Assembly: GCF_003852405.1 (NCBI RefSeq)
Contig: NZ_QAJM01000019.1
Span: forward strand, 1-64,000
Length of the DNA: 64,000 bases
Direction of reading: 5' to 3'
Source: Pseudomonas sp. KBW05
GTDB taxonomy: Bacteria; Pseudomonadota; Gammaproteobacteria; Pseudomonadales; Pseudomonadaceae
Shown: positions 48,455 to 57,218 of the stretch, in pieces
Position numbering within the stretch: the first letter of the stretch is position 1
Layout of the letters: each line of letters opens with the position of its first letter
Notes under the pieces: model-generated
Told to the model about the DNA's origin: nothing
Seen by the model: only the letters and a program-made list of their open reading frames with translations
The model's database searches: none
Position numbers and translations under genes: made by a program

Positions 48455-48939
48455 AGCTCGCCCTTCTCGGTTTCCAGGTTCGCTTCGCCTTTGCGACGCG
48501 GACCATCGACCTTCACCGAGGGGAACGCCGACGAGGCGTAACGCACCACCAGGATCGAGAACGCCAACAGCAGAATCCCACCGCACAGGTAGATGATGCC
48601 TACGTCTGGCGGGTTGTGGTGGGACACGTTGGAGATCAGCAGACGCGTCAACGCGGTGATTGCCACGTAGATCAGGAAGCGCACGGGCATGTGGTTGGTC
48701 TTGAAATAAATCCCGACCATCGCGCCCAATTCCAGGTAGATGAACAGCAGCAAGATGTCATCGATCTTGATATGCCCGTTCTCCAGCATCCCCAAAAATT
48801 CCATCACCGCCGCCCAGGCCGTCACCGCACCAATGGCGAACAGCGCCAGGTAGTGGAACGACTCGACAAACAGGTTACCCAGGGACTCGGCCAGTTCATG
48901 CACGTTCTGGCGCAGCCTTTCGGCCCAGTTGATTTTCAC
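48451..48939 (-). CDS. psiE: PsiE-like phosphate-starvation membrane protein
   Basis: A 162-residue protein with four hydrophobic segments and the PsiE-domain stretch YLELGAMVGIYFKTNHMPVRFLIYVAITALTR. PsiE of E. coli is induced by phosphate limitation; the function is unknown. No Pho box was recognised upstream. Confidence 0.85.
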   Translation of the reverse strand: MKINWAERLRQNVHELAESLGNLFVESFHYLALFAIGAVTAWAAVMEFLGMLENGHIKIDDILLLFIYLELGAMVGIYFKTNHMPVRFLIYVAITALTRLLISNVSHHNPPDVGIIYLCGGILLLAFSILVVRYASSAFPSVKVDGPRRKGEANLETEKGEL

Positions 48940-49130
48940 GATGATGCTTCCTTAGGTCGGCTCGACCGGATAATGCGGGTTGGACGTGACGGTTGTTCTG
49001 CATGCAGAAAAAAGGCCAGACACTGTTAGGTGAGATGATGGCGGGGTGACATGAGACACTTCAAACCTGTATTTACGGGCTACAGTAAAAAACTGCTACC
49101 CAAACCCCACGGTTTGGCTTACCCTTTTAG

Positions 49131-49146
49131 CTGTATATAAATACAG
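49131..49146 (+). promoter_or_regulatory. LexA (SOS) box upstream of yebG
   Basis: CTGTATATAAATACAG is a perfect CTGT-N8-ACAG LexA site with the AT-rich middle, 43 bases before the yebG start. Confidence 0.92.
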
Positions 49147-49189
49147 TAGTCGCAAAAGACAACTATCGTGAAGGCATGTGAGGTGGTGA

Positions 49190-49450
49190 ATGGCCGTCGA
49201 AGTGGTATACCGCAGCAGCCGAGATCTGGAGCGTTTGTTCATGGATAAAGCCGAAGCTGACCGTCATGACAAGATGCTTGAACTCGCTGAGTTGCTCGCA
49301 GAAGTGTTGCAAAAAGCCGTGCCGTCGTTGAGCGAGCAGCAGGTGGAGGAAGCCGGGATCTACATGGCGAAGAACCGCGATGTGTTTGCCAAGGCGTTCA
49401 AGAGCCAACCGGACGCGCTGTCCGAGTTGCTGAACCCGCCGGCGGAATAA
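49190..49450 (+). CDS. yebG: SOS-induced YebG family protein
   Basis: An 86-residue protein with the YebG pattern (VVYRSSRDLERLFMDKAEADRHDKMLELAELL). E. coli yebG is a LexA-regulated DNA-damage gene of unknown activity, and the LexA box here matches. The start has GAGGTGG upstream, and a terminator follows. Confidence 0.93.
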   Translation: MAVEVVYRSSRDLERLFMDKAEADRHDKMLELAELLAEVLQKAVPSLSEQQVEEAGIYMAKNRDVFAKAFKSQPDALSELLNPPAE

Positions 49451-49466
49451 AGCCCGAATTGAACAG

Positions 49467-49495
49467 GCCCTGAATCATGGATTCAGGGCCTTTTT
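49467..49495 (+). terminator. Rho-independent terminator of yebG
   Basis: GGCCCTGAAT-CATGG-ATTCAGGGCC followed by TTTTT, 17 bases after the yebG stop; also close to the convergent dehydrogenase stop. Confidence 0.92.
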
Positions 49496-49505
49496 AATGC
49501 GTGGG

Positions 49506-50525
49506 TTATTTGTAGAGCAGGCGCTCAGCCAGTTCGTCCGCCACCCGCGCAGGGCTGCGTTTTTCGGCTTGGGCGTGGGCGAAGATTTCCGTCAGGCGCG
49601 TGCCGATTTTCGACAGGTGCGCGGTGATATCGGGCAGGTCTGCGCCGTTGTGCTTGAGGGCGACGTAGATCAGACCGCCGGAATTGATCACGTAGTCGGG
49701 GGCGTAGAGGATGCCGCGTCCTTCCAGTTGGTCGGCAATGTCCAGGTTGGTCAGCTGCGCGCTGGCCGAGCCGGCGACGGCGGCGCAGCGCAGTTGGCCG
49801 ACGCTCTGGCGGTTGAATACGGCGCCGAGGCCACAGGGCGCGAGGATGTCGCAGGGGGTGCTGAGCAAAGCGTCGTTGGCGATGGGATGCGCGCCAAGCT
49901 GTTCCATGGCCAGTTGCACCTTGCCGTGGTCGATATCGCTCACCAGCAACTCGGCACCGGCCGCGTGCAGTTGTTCGGCGAGGGCGAAACCGACGTTGCC
50001 CAGGCCCTGGACCGCCACACGCAAGCCTTCGAGGTTGTCACTGCCCAGGCGCGCCATGGCGGTGGTGCGGATGCCGGTGAACACGCCCATCGCAGTATGG
50101 GAGGAAGGATCGCCGGCGGCGGTGGTGCTGGTGACGAAACGCGTGTGCTGGGCGATGCAGTCCATGTCGGCCACTGAGGTGCCGCTGTCGATGGCGGTGA
50201 TGAAGCGACCGTCGAGGTTTTCGACACAGCGGCCGAATGCTTCAAACAATGCGGCGCGGCTTTCCACGTGCACCGGGCGAAGGATCACTGCCGTGCCACC
50301 GCCCACCGGCAAACCGGCCAGGGCGGCTTTGTAGCTCATGCCTTGGGCCAGGCGCGCGGCATCGGCCACGGCGCTTTGGTCGTCGGGGTAAGCGAGGTAG
50401 CGACAGCCGCCCAAGGCGGGCCCGAGGCGGCTGTTATGGATGGCGATGACCGCCTTCAGCCCGGTGACCGGATCGACGCTCAGGTGCAGCGATTCAAGGC
50501 GGGTGCTGTGCATGAGCGCAAACAT
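49506..50525 (-). CDS. ldh: Leucine dehydrogenase homologue, catalytic Lys replaced by Thr
   Basis: A 339-residue Glu/Leu/Phe/Val dehydrogenase family protein (ATG at 50525 after GGGAG). The substrate-carboxylate Lys (K66, MSYK), Asp113 (AIDSGTS) and the NAD-binding GLGNVG are present. At the position of the catalytic Lys80 of Bacillus LeuDH the motif reads GGGTAVI: residue 78 is Thr (ACG on the minus strand; CGT at plus 50292-50294), where GGGKAVI is expected. The family normally deaminates leucine/valine with NAD+. With that lysine missing, deamination should be badly impaired. Whether it is an inactive allele, a sequencing error (one base from AAG) or a changed activity cannot be told here. 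Confidence 0.88.
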   Translation of the reverse strand: MFALMHSTRLESLHLSVDPVTGLKAVIAIHNSRLGPALGGCRYLAYPDDQSAVADAARLAQGMSYKAALAGLPVGGGTAVILRPVHVESRAALFEAFGRCVENLDGRFITAIDSGTSVADMDCIAQHTRFVTSTTAAGDPSSHTAMGVFTGIRTTAMARLGSDNLEGLRVAVQGLGNVGFALAEQLHAAGAELLVSDIDHGKVQLAMEQLGAHPIANDALLSTPCDILAPCGLGAVFNRQSVGQLRCAAVAGSASAQLTNLDIADQLEGRGILYAPDYVINSGGLIYVALKHNGADLPDITAHLSKIGTRLTEIFAHAQAEKRSPARVADELAERLLYK

Positions 50526-50712
50526 CGTCAAGCTCCCGAATCACTTCTGGTAGTGGCCCAAGTATAGGCTTGCGGTAGAAATCCGACGGACTACGCTGGA
50601 ATAAGCCGTGCGTTTTTGTAGGTCACGCGACATAAGCAAGCAGGATATTTTCCAAGCTACTGGACGAAAATTCCCAGCAAGGCTAAAACGGGAGCATCCG
50701 CCGGAGAATGCA

Positions 50713-51516
50713 ATGAATCCCCGCACCGCCTTTTTCGCCTGCCTGGAACGTTCGCCCCCTGCGCTGTTTGAAGCAGCCCTGTGGATTGCCGCCGAGCACG
50801 ACCCCACTGTGCAGCCGTTGCTGATCCTGCAGGAACTGGCGGTGCTGCAACAGCAAGTCAGCGTGGCAATGCCCATGCTGCCGGCGGATGAACTGGGCCA
50901 GCCGTTGCTGCGGCGCCTGAATGACCTGGGGTTTGCCCAGGACGACTTCACCCCGCTGCGCCCCGCCGCTGCCCTGTTGGATAAAGTGCTGATACGCAAG
51001 CGCGGGCAACCCCTGGTGATGGGGCTGATCGCACTGGAACTGGCGCGACGCCTGCACATCCCGATGGTCGGCGTGAATTTCCCCGGGCACTTCCTGCTGC
51101 GGGTGCCCGGCGCCGATCACCTGCTGGACCCCTGCGGCGGCCGGCGCCTGTACCCCAACGATTGCCGCGAACTGCTGCAACGCCAATACGGCCCCAACCT
51201 CAAGCTGCAGGCCGAGCACCTGCACAGCGCCGACCCGCGGTCGATCCTGCAACGGCTGTCGCGCAACCTGCGCCAACTGCACCTGGCCAATGACGCGCCG
51301 CTGGAAGCCTTGGTGGATGCCGAACGCGTGCTGGAGCTGGGCAATGCCAGCGCCGCCGACTATCTGGCGCGGGCCAGCCTGTACCAGCGGCTGGATTGTC
51401 CCAATGCCGAGCGTTTTGATCTTGAACATGCATTGATGCTCAGTGAAGACCCGATCCAGCGCCTGCGTTTGACCGAGCGATTGGGCCATTTGCCACCCAA
51501 CTCAGTGGTGCACTGA
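50713..51516 (+). CDS. SirB1/transglutaminase-like protein with TPR-like tail
   Basis: A 267-residue protein of the SirB1 family; the ATG at 50713 follows GGAGAATGCA. A transglutaminase-like core (VGVNFPGHFLLRVPG, LLDPCGG) carries a His and Asp but the usual active Cys position is unclear. Its C-terminal part has TPR-like helices (DYLARASLYQRLD). Function unknown. Confidence 0.82.
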   Translation: MNPRTAFFACLERSPPALFEAALWIAAEHDPTVQPLLILQELAVLQQQVSVAMPMLPADELGQPLLRRLNDLGFAQDDFTPLRPAAALLDKVLIRKRGQPLVMGLIALELARRLHIPMVGVNFPGHFLLRVPGADHLLDPCGGRRLYPNDCRELLQRQYGPNLKLQAEHLHSADPRSILQRLSRNLRQLHLANDAPLEALVDAERVLELGNASAADYLARASLYQRLDCPNAERFDLEHALMLSEDPIQRLRLTERLGHLPPNSVVH

Positions 51517-51524
51517 AAATAAAC

Positions 51525-51617
51525 AGTGTGGGAGCTGGCTTGCCTGCGATAGCGGTGGGTCAGCCACTACATTGTTGACTGTTGCACCGCTTTCGCAGGC
51601 AAGCCAGCTCCCACATT
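51525..51617. repeat. REPIN, GTGGGAGCTGGCTTGCCTGC type
   Basis: Both arms are of the AGCTGGCTTGCCTGCGA subtype, differing from most copies here; it lies between convergent genes. Confidence 0.94.
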
Positions 51618-51631
51618 TGATCTGCGGCGAA

Positions 51632-53002
51632 TCAGTGATTGATAGGCGCTTTGAGAATGTCGCCATGCAACGGACTCCCAGGCTCACTTGGGCCCGGTGA
51701 TCTCACTTGAATAATCAACAACGCCGCCATCACCGCTGGAATCGCGCAAAAGAAAAAAATCTGCTGCACCGGAATATGCATCGCCAATAACAGGCTGCCA
51801 AACAGCGGCCCCAGAATCGAGCCAAACCGCCCCACTCCCAGCGCCCAGCCTGTTCCGGTGGCGCGTACGTGCGCCGGATAGAAGTTGCTGGCGAAGGCAT
51901 TCAGGGTCAGTTGCCCGCCAATGATGCAGAACCCGGCGGCAAACACGCAGGCCACCAGATAACGCGGATTATCGTGATTCAAGCCGAGCAGGACGGTGCA
52001 CAACGCAGCGGTCGCCAACACACCAGACAGCAAGCGCACTTTGCTTTTCAAACGATCGGCAAACCAGGCCATGCCGATGGCGCCCACGGTGCCGGCAAAC
52101 AGGAACATCGAGGTCACCAGGTTGGCTTCCTTGAGCGCCAGGCCACTTTCCAATAGCAGCGACGGCAACCAGCTGATCATGAAGTACAGCAGGATCAGGC
52201 TGACAAAAAACGTCGCCCAAATCAGCAAGGTCGGGCGTGCATAGCCATTGCGGAACAGCTCCACCACCGTCAGTTTGCTGCCCTGCTCCTGTAGGTTTTC
52301 TGCCGTGCTGGCCAGCGGTGCCTGCCAACCGGGCAACATGCGCGTGGTGACCTGGTGCAAGCGTGCATAGGGCGGCGCATCCCGCAGCAAGCGTGGCAAT
52401 GACTCCGGCAGCAGCCACAGCAGAAACGGGAACAGCAGCAACGGCGTCACGCCACCGGCGAGGAACACCGCCTGCCAGCCGAAGCTGTCGATAAACCCTG
52501 CGGCCACAAACCCGCCTGCCGCGCCGCCAAACGAGAAGCCACACGCGGCCAGTGTCACCATCAAGGTGCGCAGGCGCGGCGGTGAGTAATCCGACATCAG
52601 CGCCATGGCGCTGGGCATGGCGCCGCCCATGCCGATGCCGCAGATAAAACGCGCGGCCATCAGGCTGGTCAGTGAGTTGGCGAACACCATCAATAGGGTG
52701 AGGCTGGCGTAGATCAGCACGCAGCCCAACAGGATGCGCCGCACGCCAAAGCGGTCAGCCAGCGGTGTCACCAGCAGCGAACCGAGGGTCAGCCCCAGCA
52801 GGTTGGCGCTGAAGACCGGGCCGAACGCGGCTTTTTCCAGGCCCCAATCCTTGGCCAGGGCCGGCACCACATAACCCAGCACCTGGGCGTCATAGCCATC
52901 GGTCACTAGCAACAGCGCCAGCAACAGGAGGATCAACCACTGATAGCGCGACACCGGACGGGCGTCGAGTGCCGCGCGAAAGCTGGCAATCTGATTGTGC
53001 AT
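51632..53002 (-). CDS. MFS aromatic acid:H+ symporter (AAHS family)
   Basis: A 456-residue, 12-segment permease. DGYDAQVLGYVVPAL in TM1 is the AAHS signature, and ADRFGVRRIL follows TM2. It is the last gene of the leftward homogentisate set, about 90 bases after maiA (a partial REP lies between), so it likely imports an aromatic acid such as homogentisate or 4-hydroxyphenylacetate-type compound. Substrate is inferred from position only. Confidence 0.88.
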   Translation of the reverse strand: MHNQIASFRAALDARPVSRYQWLILLLLALLLVTDGYDAQVLGYVVPALAKDWGLEKAAFGPVFSANLLGLTLGSLLVTPLADRFGVRRILLGCVLIYASLTLLMVFANSLTSLMAARFICGIGMGGAMPSAMALMSDYSPPRLRTLMVTLAACGFSFGGAAGGFVAAGFIDSFGWQAVFLAGGVTPLLLFPFLLWLLPESLPRLLRDAPPYARLHQVTTRMLPGWQAPLASTAENLQEQGSKLTVVELFRNGYARPTLLIWATFFVSLILLYFMISWLPSLLLESGLALKEANLVTSMFLFAGTVGAIGMAWFADRLKSKVRLLSGVLATAALCTVLLGLNHDNPRYLVACVFAAGFCIIGGQLTLNAFASNFYPAHVRATGTGWALGVGRFGSILGPLFGSLLLAMHIPVQQIFFFCAIPAVMAALLIIQVRSPGPSEPGSPLHGDILKAPINH

Positions 53003-53045
53003 CGCAAGGTACCTGTCTTATTTTTATTGGAACAACGCGGATCAC

Positions 53046-53090
53046 AATGTGGGAGAGGGCCCGCTCCCACACAAGCCCGCTCCCACATTT
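53046..53090. repeat. Decayed REP pair
   Basis: AATGTGGGAGAGGGCCCGCTCCCACA followed at once by a second CAAGCCCGCTCCCACATTT; most of the spacer has been lost. Confidence 0.85.
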
Positions 53091-53094
53091 GTAT

Positions 53095-53730
53095 TTAGGG
53101 GGTGTCAGGTTGATTGGCGGGGTGGGCCTGGATAAAGGCTGGATGTTGAGCGGCCAATGCGGCCACCCTTCCTATGCGCGGATACGCCACCAACGGCACC
53201 TTGAAGCGCTCCGCCGCATACAACTGCGGAATCAGAAACGCATCGGCCATGCCCGGCTGCTCACCAAAGCAATAACCCTTGTCGCCAATCAACTGCTCCA
53301 CCGCGCCCAGGCCCTGGCTGATCCAATGGCCGATCCACGCCAGCACCTGCGCCTCGTCATGCCCCCACTGGCGCAGCAGGTTCTGTGTGCTGGAGTTGTG
53401 CAGCGGATGAATATCGCAACCAATGATCGACGCCACCGCGCGCTCATGGGCGCGGGTCGCCAGGTCTTTGGACAGCAGCGGCGCCTGTGGATAACGTTCG
53501 TCGAGGTACTCGATGATCGCCGGCGACTGAATCAACAGCTCGCCGTCCTCGGTGCGCAAGGCCGGCACGCGGCCCTGCGGGTTGATCGCCAGGTACTCGG
53601 GCTGGCGGTTGGCGCCACCGGCCGGCACCAGCAGGTTGACCGGCACCGCGGTGAAGTCCACCCCCTTGAGCGCCAGGGCGATACGTACCCGGTACGACGC
53701 GGTAGAACGGTAGTAGGTATAGAGTTCCAT
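53095..53730 (-). CDS. maiA: Maleylacetoacetate isomerase
   Basis: A 211-residue zeta-class GST-fold isomerase converting maleylacetoacetate to fumarylacetoacetate with glutathione. STASYRVRIALALKG near the N-terminus holds the zeta signature (SSCSWRVR-like), and the conserved RSTASYR catalytic loop is complete. The ATG at 53730 gives family length. It follows fahA by 13 bases. Confidence 0.95.
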   Translation of the reverse strand: MELYTYYRSTASYRVRIALALKGVDFTAVPVNLLVPAGGANRQPEYLAINPQGRVPALRTEDGELLIQSPAIIEYLDERYPQAPLLSKDLATRAHERAVASIIGCDIHPLHNSSTQNLLRQWGHDEAQVLAWIGHWISQGLGAVEQLIGDKGYCFGEQPGMADAFLIPQLYAAERFKVPLVAYPRIGRVAALAAQHPAFIQAHPANQPDTP

Positions 53731-53743
53731 CACCCGAGCCCTC

Positions 53744-55030
53744 TTAACGCGCGGCGACGACCGTGCCACGGCACTCGCCAAAGCCGATGGAGGCAAAACC
53801 CTCGCGGCGGCAACGAGCGCGCAGGATGATTTCGTCACCGTCTTCAAGGAACTTGCGCACTTCGCCGGACGGCAACTCGACCACTTTCTTACCGCCTTCG
53901 GTCATTTCCAACAGGCTGCCAAACTGCCCTTCCTGCGGGCCAGACAACGTGCCGGAACCAAACAGATCACCGGCCTGCAACTGGCAGCCGTTGACGCTGT
54001 GATGCGCAACCAACTGCGCAACCGTCCAGTACATGTGCAGGCTATTGCTCAGGGCCAGGCGATGGGCCGGCAGGTTTTGTTCGCGCATCGCAGCGGTGGT
54101 CAGCAGCACTTCCAGTTCGATATCCAGGGCGCCAGCGGCCTGGTCACGTTTATCCAGCAGGTACGGCAGCGGTTGTGGATCGCCTTCGGGGCGGGCCGGC
54201 TGGGCCTTGCGGAACGGTTCCAGGGCTTCGGTGGTGACCACCCATGGCGAGATGGTGGTGATGAAGCTTTTCGACAGGAACGGGCCCAGCGGCTGGTATT
54301 CCCAGGCCTGGATGTCCCGCGCCGACCAGTCGTTGAGCAGGCAGAAACCGGCGATATGCTCGGCCGCGTCGCCAATGGCAATCGAGTCGCCCATGGCATT
54401 GCCCTGGCCGATCCAGATGCCCAGTTCCAGTTCGTAGTCCAGGCGGGCGCACGGGCCGAACGTCGGCTCAGTGTGGCCAGCAGGCAAGGTCTGGCCTTTA
54501 GGGCGGCGTACTTCTGTACCCGAAGGGCGAATGGTCGAGGCACGACCGTGGTAGCCAATCGGCACGTACTTGTAGTTCGGCAGCAACGGGTTGTCCGGAC
54601 GGAACAGTTTGCCGACGTTCTGCGCATGTTCGATGCCGACGTAAAAGTCGGTGTAGTCGTTGATGCGCGCCGGCACATGCATCTGGCAATCGGCGGCGCG
54701 GTGCAGCACCTGGGCTTCACGGGATTGCAGCGGGCTGCCTTCGGCGAGCAGTTCCAACAGGCGCTCGCGCAACGCCACGCGCGGGCCACGGCCCAGTTCG
54801 AAAAACGCGTTCAGTTGGCCACCGGCAGTGGCTTCGACAGCGCGACGCGCCTCGCCTTCGAACGCGTCGATGGCCGCGTGCAGGTCAAGGATCGAATCAC
54901 CGATCGCCACGCCGCTGCGCGGCGCAGAACCGTTGACGCTGAACACGCCCAGCGGCAGGTTTTGCAGGGGGAAATCGGCGTGACCGTTAGCAGAAGATAC
55001 CCAACTGCGGGTAGTGGTTGGCTGAGTCAT
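53744..55030 (-). CDS. fahA: Fumarylacetoacetase
   Basis: A 428-residue hydrolase that cleaves fumarylacetoacetate into fumarate and acetoacetate. Metal ligands are visible: D in NDYTDFYVG, two Glu in YELELGIWIG, and D in NDWSARDIQAWEYQPLG. The N-terminal SH3-like part (FPLQNLPLGVF) is present. Its start lies 3 bases after the hmgA stop. Confidence 0.96.
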   Translation of the reverse strand: MTQPTTTRSWVSSANGHADFPLQNLPLGVFSVNGSAPRSGVAIGDSILDLHAAIDAFEGEARRAVEATAGGQLNAFFELGRGPRVALRERLLELLAEGSPLQSREAQVLHRAADCQMHVPARINDYTDFYVGIEHAQNVGKLFRPDNPLLPNYKYVPIGYHGRASTIRPSGTEVRRPKGQTLPAGHTEPTFGPCARLDYELELGIWIGQGNAMGDSIAIGDAAEHIAGFCLLNDWSARDIQAWEYQPLGPFLSKSFITTISPWVVTTEALEPFRKAQPARPEGDPQPLPYLLDKRDQAAGALDIELEVLLTTAAMREQNLPAHRLALSNSLHMYWTVAQLVAHHSVNGCQLQAGDLFGSGTLSGPQEGQFGSLLEMTEGGKKVVELPSGEVRKFLEDGDEIILRARCRREGFASIGFGECRGTVVAAR

Positions 55031-55033
55031 GGG

Positions 55034-56317
55034 TTATCTCCGGTTCGGGTTGAAAGTGGCGGGCAGCGAGGCCCAGCACGCGTCGTAAGCGGGTTGCAGT
55101 TGCGGGCAGTCCAGGGCGAACTGGGTCGGGCGCAGCACTTGGCTGGTCTCGAACATGAAGGCCATGGTGTTGTCGATCTTGTGCGGCGCCAGCTCGACGT
55201 TGATCGCCTTGGTGCAGGTTTCGCCGTCCGGGCCATGGGCGCTCATGCAGCTGTGCAGCGACGCGCCACCGGGCAGGAAGCCTTCGGCCTTGGCGTCGTA
55301 GGCGCCCTGGATCAGGCCCATGTATTCGTTCATCAGGTTGCGGTGGAACCACGGCGGCCTGAAGGTGTTCTCGGCCACCATCCAGCGCGGCGGGAAGATC
55401 ACGAAGTCGAGGTTGGCCAGGCCGTGCACGCTGGTGGGCGAGGTCAACACGGTGAAGATCGACGGGTCCGGGTGATCGAAACTCACCGTGCCGATGGTGT
55501 TGAAGCGGCGCAGGTCGTATTTGTACGGCACGTTGTTGCCGTGCCAGGCCACCACGTTGAGCGGCGAATGATCGAGCTCGCAGGCCCACAGTTCGCCGAG
55601 GAATTTCTGCACCAGGGTTGTAGGCTGTTTCAGGTCTTCGTAGTGCGCCACCGGCGTAAGGAAATCCCGCGGGTTGGCCAGGCCGTTGCTGCCGATGGGG
55701 CCGAGGTCCGGCAGGCGCAGCGGCGCACCGTGGTTTTCGGCGACGTAGCCGCGCGCCTGGGCGTCCAGCAGTTCGACACGGAATTTGAGGCCACGGGGCA
55801 GCACGACAATCTCAAGCGGCTCGACGTCGAGTACTCCCAGCTCGGTGGCGATGCGCAGGCGGCCTTGCTCGGGGACGATCAACAGTTCGCCATCAGCGTT
55901 GAAGAACACCCGCTCCATCGAACGGTTGGCGCGATAGTGGTGGATGCTGATGCCTGAGGGTTTTTCCGACCCGGAATTGGCAACCATGCCGACCAGGCCG
56001 TCGATAAAGTCCGTCGGCTCAGCGGGAATCTCCAACGGGTTCCAGCGCAAGCGGTTCGGTGTCACCGCGTCCAGCGGTCCACCGGCCAGTTGCCGCTCAA
56101 GCTTGACGAACGCCGGGTGATTGGCCGACGGCTGGATGCGGTACAGCCAGGTGCGCCGGGCTTCACTGCGCACCATGGTGAAGGCCGTGCCGGAGAAGAG
56201 TTCGGTGTACAGCCCGTAGGGCGCTTTTTGCGGGGAGTTCTGGCCGACCGGCAATGCGCCAGGCAGGGCTTCGCTGGCGAATTCATTGCCGAAGCCCGAC
56301 AGGTATTCGAGGTTCAT
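55034..56317 (-). CDS. hmgA: Homogentisate 1,2-dioxygenase
   Basis: A 427-residue non-heme Fe(II) dioxygenase opening the ring of homogentisate to maleylacetoacetate. The Fe ligands H, E in [12 protein letters not shown] and H in [14 protein letters not shown] are visible. It is the first gene of hmgA-fahA-maiA, with the promoter in the 56318-56437 gap shared with hmgR. Confidence 0.96.
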   Translation of the reverse strand: MNLEYLSGFGNEFASEALPGALPVGQNSPQKAPYGLYTELFSGTAFTMVRSEARRTWLYRIQPSANHPAFVKLERQLAGGPLDAVTPNRLRWNPLEIPAEPTDFIDGLVGMVANSGSEKPSGISIHHYRANRSMERVFFNADGELLIVPEQGRLRIATELGVLDVEPLEIVVLPRGLKFRVELLDAQARGYVAENHGAPLRLPDLGPIGSNGLANPRDFLTPVAHYEDLKQPTTLVQKFLGELWACELDHSPLNVVAWHGNNVPYKYDLRRFNTIGTVSFDHPDPSIFTVLTSPTSVHGLANLDFVIFPPRWMVAENTFRPPWFHRNLMNEYMGLIQGAYDAKAEGFLPGGASLHSCMSAHGPDGETCTKAINVELAPHKIDNTMAFMFETSQVLRPTQFALDCPQLQPAYDACWASLPATFNPNRR

Positions 56318-56358
56318 GGATCATCCTCTGTGCGGAAGTTGTTTTTATCGTAATCCAG

Positions 56359-56373
56359 TTACGCATAACGTAA
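56359..56373. promoter_or_regulatory. HmgR operator candidate
   Basis: TTACG-CATAA-CGTAA, a perfect inverted repeat between the divergent hmgA and hmgR genes. In P. putida HmgR is reported to bind a palindrome in the hmgA promoter. Confidence 0.65.
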
Positions 56374-56437
56374 TTTGATCACTATCGACCGTCAAGCTAT
56401 AAAGACGCCCATTCATCTCTCGGATTCTCGCCCCTCC

Positions 56438-57217
56438 ATGGAAAAGCCCCGCGACACCGGTAAACAGAAAGTCCGCTCGGCCGAAGTGGGCACCGATATC
56501 CTCAAGGCCTTGGCCGAACTGTCGCCGGCCACTTCGCTGTCGCGCCTGGCCGAGCATGTGCAGATGCCCGCGAGCAAGGTGCATCGCTATTTGCAGGCGT
56601 TGATCGCCTCGGGGTTTGCCGAACAGAACACCGCCACCAACCATTACGGCCTCGGCCGCGAAGCGTTGCGCGTGGGCCTGGCGGCGCTGGGCAGCATGGA
56701 CGTGTTGAAGGTCGGCGCCCTGCCCCTGGCCGAGCTGCGCGATGAGCTGAATGAAACCTGCTTCCTGGCGGTATGGGGCAATCAGGGCGCAACCGTAGTG
56801 CATATCGAGCCCGCCGTACGTGCGATCACCGTGGTGACGCAACTGGGTTCGGTGTTGCCGCTGCTCAGTTCGTCCACTGGATTGGTGTTCAGCGCCTTCC
56901 TGCCGTCGCGGGAGACGGTGGATTTAAGGGCGCGCGAGATCGAGGCCGGGATCGCCCATGCCCTGGCCGACGATCAGGCCTACGCCACTACGTGCGAACA
57001 GATCCGCAACCGTGGCCTGCACTTTGTGCATGGCTTGCTGATGCCGGGTGTGGATGCGTTGTCGGCGCCGGTGTTCAACGCCGTCGGGCAAGTGGCGGCG
57101 GTGATGACCGTAGTCGGCCCCACCTCACTGTTCCACGCCGATGAAGACGGCCCGGCGGCGCAGCACTTGCTGGCGGCGACCCGGGCCGTGAGTTGGCGCA
57201 TGGGTTATCAGCCCTGA
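56438..57217 (+). CDS. hmgR: IclR-family repressor HmgR
   Basis: A 259-residue IclR-type repressor (ATG at 56438) with an N-terminal HTH (LSRLAEHVQMPASKVHRYLQAL) and the C-terminal effector domain (GLVFSAFLPS, ISAPVFNAVGQVAAV-like). Divergent from the hmg operon; in P. putida homogentisate releases HmgR. It ends one base before the convergent dacB stop. Confidence 0.93.
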   Translation: MEKPRDTGKQKVRSAEVGTDILKALAELSPATSLSRLAEHVQMPASKVHRYLQALIASGFAEQNTATNHYGLGREALRVGLAALGSMDVLKVGALPLAELRDELNETCFLAVWGNQGATVVHIEPAVRAITVVTQLGSVLPLLSSSTGLVFSAFLPSRETVDLRAREIEAGIAHALADDQAYATTCEQIRNRGLHFVHGLLMPGVDALSAPVFNAVGQVAAVMTVVGPTSLFHADEDGPAAQHLLAATRAVSWRMGYQP

Positions 57218-57218
57218 G

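Noticed and set aside
49067-49085. Second LexA-like site CTGT-N11-ACAG
   Set aside because: Spacing is 11 instead of 8; the canonical box is 46 bases downstream.
53999-55957. Long open frame opposite fahA and hmgA
   Set aside because: Covers two conserved genes on the other strand and has no recognisable domain.
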